Assembly (NCBI GenBank): GCA_943737045.1
Contig: CALSFV010000001.1
Span: 1,950,001-2,014,000 of the forward strand
Direction: 5' to 3'
Source: Parapristionchus giblindavisi
Lineage: Eukaryota > Nematoda > Chromadorea > Rhabditida > Diplogasteridae
DNA length: 64,000 nt
Position 1 is the first letter of the stretch, and every line of letters starts with the position of its first letter. The notes beneath the pieces were generated by a model. That model was not told the origin of the DNA. It did no database searches and worked only from the letters and a program-made list of their open reading frames with translations. The position numbers and the translations under genes are program-made. Below are positions 59,432-64,000 of this stretch, piece by piece.

Positions 59432-62111
59432 TTAATCTCTCTTTACTTTTACCGAGAGACACAGTCCCAGCATAAGTTTGATCACTTTGAGAGTAATGAA
59501 AACAACAATTGAAACGAGCGCCAAGACTACAGCTATTATATCGACATTGTGATATTCGATGAAACTCATATCATAAGATTGTGGTCGAAGGGCGGGAGAT
59601 GGACCAAATTCTGCCGCGAATTCCGTGTATTTAATCAATTGCTCGCGGGAACTGAATGGTTTCTTGGCGAGCATCTGAGAGACGCGCTGAGCACTCTTGC
59701 GATAGCTGTAAAAGACACATATGTAAATGGACAGCCTATTACTCTAAAATTATATAGGTAGAAATCGAAAAAAATATGAACATGAGATCTCTCCACATCT
59801 ACAGCTATTTATCTGTGAGTGCCATTGGGTATCGTATTTACCTACGTGCGACAATGCATGCATCAATCTGTGAACATTCTAATTCATTAAACAACCAACC
59901 TATCGTTTTCCAAAACGTCTTTGATTGCTGCGATGAGCATTTTGGAATTGGGCAGATCCATTTTATCGAGTACCTGAATCAGTAATGTTTTGCTGAAATT
60001 CTTCATCTCGAATTTTCTATAATCAATTATTTTTTATAGCGTAAACGATCTCTCTAGAGAGTTAGATAACTTAAATAGTCATGCGGTGTTACATTTTCAA
60101 AACGTGCACACGCCGTAACCTCCGCCGTAACGTCTTCGTAACGTCTCCGTCTTTACGGCGTAGGTTACTGCGTGCGCACGTTTTGAAAACACAGCATCAA
60201 ATAGTCAGCTTGCTCGAGTTCTTATTATCCCGAACGAGAGAGTATTATCCAACGTGGCAGTTAGACAACCTTTCTCTAAGAGAATTTTCGGTCGGTTTAA
60301 CGATATTGTACCTTTCCGAATCCATTATGCTGCATCATTCCAGCGTTTCTCGGTTGATCCCCGAAGATGGGAATGAAAATACCTAACAAATATCAATGAT
60401 AAAAGATCAAAGACCAAATACCAAGGTTCACTCGTACCAGGCACGCCTCTCAACGCGGTCTCTTGTGTTGAGCCCATGCCTCCATGAGTTATGAAAGCAC
60501 TGAGACGTTTGTCGCCTATAAATTATTTCTGCATTTATTTTAAAAAAAATATTTTACACATTAATTTACATTCATAGTTCATACTACAATGCCTAAATTT
60601 GAAAGGTTTATCAATCAAAGACGAATGAAGAATTATCCAAGATAGAAGTGCCCCCCCCCTGCATGGGAGCTTATGTTAGCACGCCCAGACTTCAGTTATT
60701 TAGTGGCAACCGTTCTCTCCACAATCGTTTTGTGGAGGGAACTGTAGCCACTAACTTTAAATGACTCTTATTATCAAGCAAACCACCCCCAGTACTATCA
60801 TAGTCACTAAAAATGATCAATTAATCATAAATCTAGAATACAAATATTAGTAACTTACTTAGCAGATCATTCTGTGGTGTCCACTTGGCTAGAACGAGAT
60901 TCTTCAGTTGCTTCGTCGCTTGCACACCGAATGCGTCTTCGGGCTCCTCGTACTTCCAAATGAATGTAACTTCGGGGAATGCAGCGATGGCCTGAAGAAC
61001 ATCTTATCTTTTTTTTGGCTGAAACACTGAATCACTATATAATTTTAGTAGCATTACCGCTCTAAATCTTTCAAAGCAACTTTACTTTAACTTTCCTGTT
61101 TAGATTTCCGTTCTTGCTCCATCAATTTAAAGGAAACAATTTTTGGACTACTAATAACGAGGTCCTTGAGTCAGAGAAGCGAGGATGCTTTAGCTTTTGT
61201 TGAGAGAGTTTCTATGATGAGCGATAGTTCTGGCTGTGAAAATGATAGAGGACTGTTTGGGAACGCACACCTTGAGGGTTCATTAACTATAAAGGAAATC
61301 TTTTTATTTGCGTTTATCTTTACATCTGGCAGGATTCTCTCGTAGACGTACTCAATTAGAGATCAAGGTCAGTTTTTACAGTAAATATAATACCGTGACA
61401 ATGGAGTCCTTCACGGTCTTTAGCACATCCACTCCCTTTATTACCGATCCGAACGAGAGAAGAACAGTCTTTGGTCTGCGAGACAAGATTTCGTCCCAGT
61501 ACTGCAATCGAGGAATTCTTTGGGTGTTCAATTCATCTCATTTACCACGATTTACACTATACGGTATTCATATTCCAGCATTTAAAAAATATGTTGATCG
61601 ACTATATAAATAATACTTATAAATAATTGTTAATTGGATAATTGGATAAATAATTGTTGATCGACTTGCCTTGTCGAGCTTCTGCGGTGGTTTGGCTCCG
61701 ATTCCGGGAACGTTGATGACTCTATTCAGCGTTGGAGTGGCGTAATCGATTAACGGCTCAGAGTTGACGAATGTATACGCGGCGTGTGAGCTTATTTGCT
61801 GAATTTTTTTTAAATTTCCCCAAGCCTGTCGGAAACTCGACTCGAAAAATAATATAAAGAACTGAATGGGATGAAATAACCTCAGTGTTGGGGAAGTCGG
61901 CGCCGTATTTATCGCGGAAAACATTCTCAACCTGAAAATAGGTTATCATTATACATATAAGTATTATTTTTGGAAGAACCAATCATCAATGTCAGAAAGT
62001 ATATTACCAAGGATCTGGTGTAATAGAAAATCTGATGCATCAATCGATCGGCGTTGATATTTCTCAGACGCGACCAAAACGAATGGACATCGAGGAAACT
62101 CACGAATGAAC
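59432..62111 (-). CDS. UGT, 5'-truncated paralogue (last nine exons)
   Basis: Nine exons match exons 5-13 of the neighbouring UGT with identical lengths: 62008-62111, 61881-61931, 61670-61798, 61394-61501, 60859-60991, 60438-60515, 60312-60382, 59900-59973, 59432-59705. They are all in phase and encode the last 340 or so residues, including the whole donor-binding domain (WTPQNDLL, HGGMGSTQETALRGVPG, GDQPRN), the membrane anchor and KVKRD tail. Exons 1-4 (signal peptide, catalytic histidine, acceptor domain) are absent; intron 4 of the intact gene is 76 bp, but here the element at 62137-63529 follows 25 bp beyond exon 5, and no exon 4 is seen in the 470 bp after it. The donor after 61670 is GC (AAG|GCAAGT). 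Without the N-terminal half it is presumably inactive unless the missing exons lie beyond the window. Confidence 0.85.
60078..60200. repeat. GC-rich hairpin in the UGT paralogue intron
   Basis: TTTTCAAAACGTGCACACGC and the inverted CGTGCGCACGTTTTGAAAAC enclose a series of CCGTAAC/CGTAACGTCT units. It lies between exons matching 11 and 12 of the intact UGT; that gene's intron lacks it, so it is an insertion after duplication. Confidence 0.75.
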
Positions 62112-62136
62112 CTAGAAAAAGCGTGAATAACATCGA

Positions 62137-63529
62137 CTCTCGTTTTTTTCTCCCAGTGGGATCCCAGCATATCTCCCAGTGGGGATCTAGCTAGGAAACT
62201 AGTGGGAGATTTGCTGGGAGCCCACTAGGATGCTTTCAGGCCCTGGGAGCCCACTGGGAAAGAACCTGGGAAACTAGTGGGGGGAGGGGGCGTGGTCTTG
62301 CTCTGTGATAGTGTGTACTCGAGAGATATCGTGAAATGACTTTTTTATGACTTTCAAGTGTACCAGATATGAATATATGAGAAACCGTATAGTATGAAAA
62401 CCGCATCAACTAACACGAATCACTATAACACTAGAAAACAGTGGAGAAAATCTAACGACATATTAAGAGATTTCAAAAAATTACAGTGTGGACATGTCTG
62501 CATAGGGATCTAGATAATTATATAAAGTTGTAGATCCCATTTTTTGGGGACTGTATTCGTTGGCCTCATTTTGAGGGGGAATCGGACGACGATCACTCTG
62601 GGGTTGAGGTGGACGACGATGCTGAGCTGGATGGGGACGACTACCACCGACTGTCTTGAGACACGCATACTCCTTCCTAGAATGTTACAGTGTTCACGCT
62701 ATATAAATCTGCTATGTAATTAGTTCCTCAAACAGGAAAAGACATTAATCAGCTCACCGTAATATATTGTAGGATAATTAGAAACCGTTTTACTTTAACA
62801 TTAATTTCCTATCGCAGAAAATTGTATTTTACCTTTCAGTAGTTAGCTTTGAGCTAATTCTTGGTATCTTGCTCGTAGTTGGCGTATCCAGAGGCATAGG
62901 AATTCTTCTCCTCGGTGTTACAAGTGCATCGGATGTACTCGCCTTCTCACTCGGTGTATCGTAGTGGTCAAAACCGTACAAATCTGAAATCGATTAATAA
63001 GTTTATATGAATAATTTTGGATGAAGGCGTGTAAAATGGATTCATAAACATTCAATCTGGTAAAACATCTTGCGATATATATTTTTGCTATTTTTTCACA
63101 TATTAATCAACTAATTAAATCGGCTTGAGAAATATTTAAATAGCAAAAAAAACCTTCTTCATCGGAATCCGACGTTGATATTGTTTGATGATTAGACATC
63201 GCTCCTACTTAACATATAAGCAATTATAGTGATTTAATATTGAATAACCAAAAACAAATTTAGAAATGTAGAAAAACATTTTTGAAAAGGCGTCGGCCGC
63301 AACGCGTTCGGCAACGCATCCAAACCCTGGCTATGCCAAATGTATGACCCACGCGTAGTTTTATGCGGGTGGCCGCATGCTTTAGTCTAGGATCCTTGTA
63401 GGAGGTTTTCTAGGAAACTAGTAGGAAGAGCTCCGCCCACTTTGCCCTCTCTCATGTCCTGGGAAACTAGTGGGGGAGCTATACCACGCCCACTTTTACT
63501 GGGATCCCACTGGGAGAAAAAAACGAGAG
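62137..63529. mobile_element. 1.4-kb element with inverted ends and an internal gene
   Basis: Left end CTCTCGTTTTTTTCTCCCAG and right end its exact complement, continuing GTGGGATCCCAG. Both flanks carry further subterminal copies of GGAAACTAGTGGG (near 62194, 62266, 63410, 63462). Between them lies the three-exon gene at 62481-63199. GA on both sides could be a 2-bp target duplication, but this is weak. No known transposase motif was recognised. It lies where the UGT paralogue loses homology to the intact gene. Confidence 0.75.
62481..63199 (-). CDS. Uncharacterised three-exon gene inside the inverted-end element
   Basis: Not a family I recognise. Exons 63154-63199, 62833-62983 and 62676 down to 62481 join in continuous phase to 130 residues: MSNHQTISTSDSDEE, then DLYGFDHYDTPSEKAS, a Ser/Thr/Pro/Arg stretch with TPRRRIPMPLDTPTTSKIPR, and a C-terminus with PAQHRRPPQPQSDRRPIPP and LYNYLDPYADMSTL before TAA. 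Acceptors are TTTCAG and TTCTAG; donors are AAG|GTTTTT and AAG|GTAAAA. It looks intrinsically disordered, with an acidic start, a basic middle and aromatic-acidic ends; no membrane segment or signal peptide. Being centred in the element suggests it is the element's own cargo or captured host sequence. Function unknown. That three separate exons keep phase argues it is real. Confidence 0.62.
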
Positions 63530-63880
63530 GATATCCGATCCCCTTCTTGACTTTGGCGACCAGGATCCTTGACGAGCTAACGTAAGTCTCGTAAGTCACT
63601 CTTTCTCGTTTTTCATTATTCTTTCTCGTTTCTGTTCATTACTTGTTCGCCATCAGGCTGTGGCGGACTGTTCATAATTACTTGGTGTGGCTTGTTACTG
63701 CGTGGGCAGTAACTGTTGAGTGTATACTGCCAGAGGGCGGTAACTGTCGGTTGTTTTTCACTTGGTACGCCGAAGGATCTGCCCAAATTTTGATTTGGTG
63801 CTAAGTAACGATGCCTCGTGTTGAGAAGCCTAGTGTTGAGAAGCAATTGACGGTGTTGGTTTTCAGGATTTCCTCAAATC
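63530..63880. other. Window-end region, nothing firm
   Basis: About 350 bp without similarity to UGT exon 4 or upstream exons. Short direct repeats of TTTCTCGTTT (63601-63633) and CAGTAACTGTTGAG/GGTAACTGTCGG (63707-63750) are visible. Confidence 0.45.
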
Positions 63881-64000
63881 ATGACAACCCAGATTAAAAA
63901 AAAACTCGACGACCCGATGTTTGCTCGATCAGATACTTTTAGCATATTGTCTGAGGTGTTATCGAAATTCCAACCAAAAATTAGGAAAAAATCTCTGCCG
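63881..64000 (+). CDS. Possible start of a plus-strand gene, cut by window edge
   Basis: ATG at 63881 opens 40 codons (MTTQIKKKLDDPMFARSDTF onward) with no stop to the window end, and TTTTCAG at 63860-63866 could be its acceptor or trans-splice site. The product is not recognised. An open frame of this length can occur by chance, so this is tentative. Confidence 0.25.
   Translation, partial: MTTQIKKKLDDPMFARSDTFSILSEVLSKFQPKIRKKSLP

Overview
This is eukaryotic nuclear DNA, almost certainly from a free-living-type (rhabditid or diplogastrid) nematode. The reasons are a tandem cluster of nematode seven-transmembrane chemoreceptors, two nematode-type UDP-glucuronosyltransferases (UGTs), many introns with TTTTCAG-like 3' splice sites, and a heavy load of short inverted-repeat and palindromic transposons. 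I cannot name the species. All seven host gene models (five intact receptors, one intact UGT, one partial UGT) are on the minus strand.

Layout. 1-10548: a 173-bp satellite array, interrupted by two nearly identical copies of a truncated mariner transposon that belong to a 1933-bp tandem duplication. 10910-49558: the chemoreceptor cluster. I could rebuild five complete 10-exon genes, called R2 to R6 here (346-360 residues), from matching splice sites and continuous reading phase. They share almost identical exon lengths and a C-terminal last exon of the form [AT]YA[DE]SW. Three decayed relatives lie among them: R1, cut off at the satellite side; R7, exon 1 only; R8, last exons only. 51441-56301: an intact 13-exon UGT (528 residues). 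59432-62111: a second UGT matching its last nine exons; the first four are not in the window. Beside the break sits a 1.4-kb element with inverted ends that contains its own three-exon gene of unknown function (130 residues). A mariner remnant with both ends and its TA duplication separates the two UGTs.

Mobile DNA is the other theme. Three palindromes of about 2 kb begin and end in TTAA and share termini; two sit inside introns of intact receptor genes. There are also hAT-like, Harbinger-like and Tc1-like non-coding elements with recognisable target duplications, a paired element carrying a tRNA-like block, a 147-bp element carrying cAMP-response-element palindromes, tRNA-derived SINE-like repeats, and 3' fragments of at least two non-LTR retrotransposon families.

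How it fits together: the receptors would detect environmental chemicals at sensory cilia, and the UGTs would conjugate small lipophilic compounds in the ER. Both are lineage-expanded environmental-response families, typical of fast-evolving, repeat-rich nematode chromosome regions. Exon models come from reading splice signals and protein similarity by eye; no alignment or RNA evidence was available.
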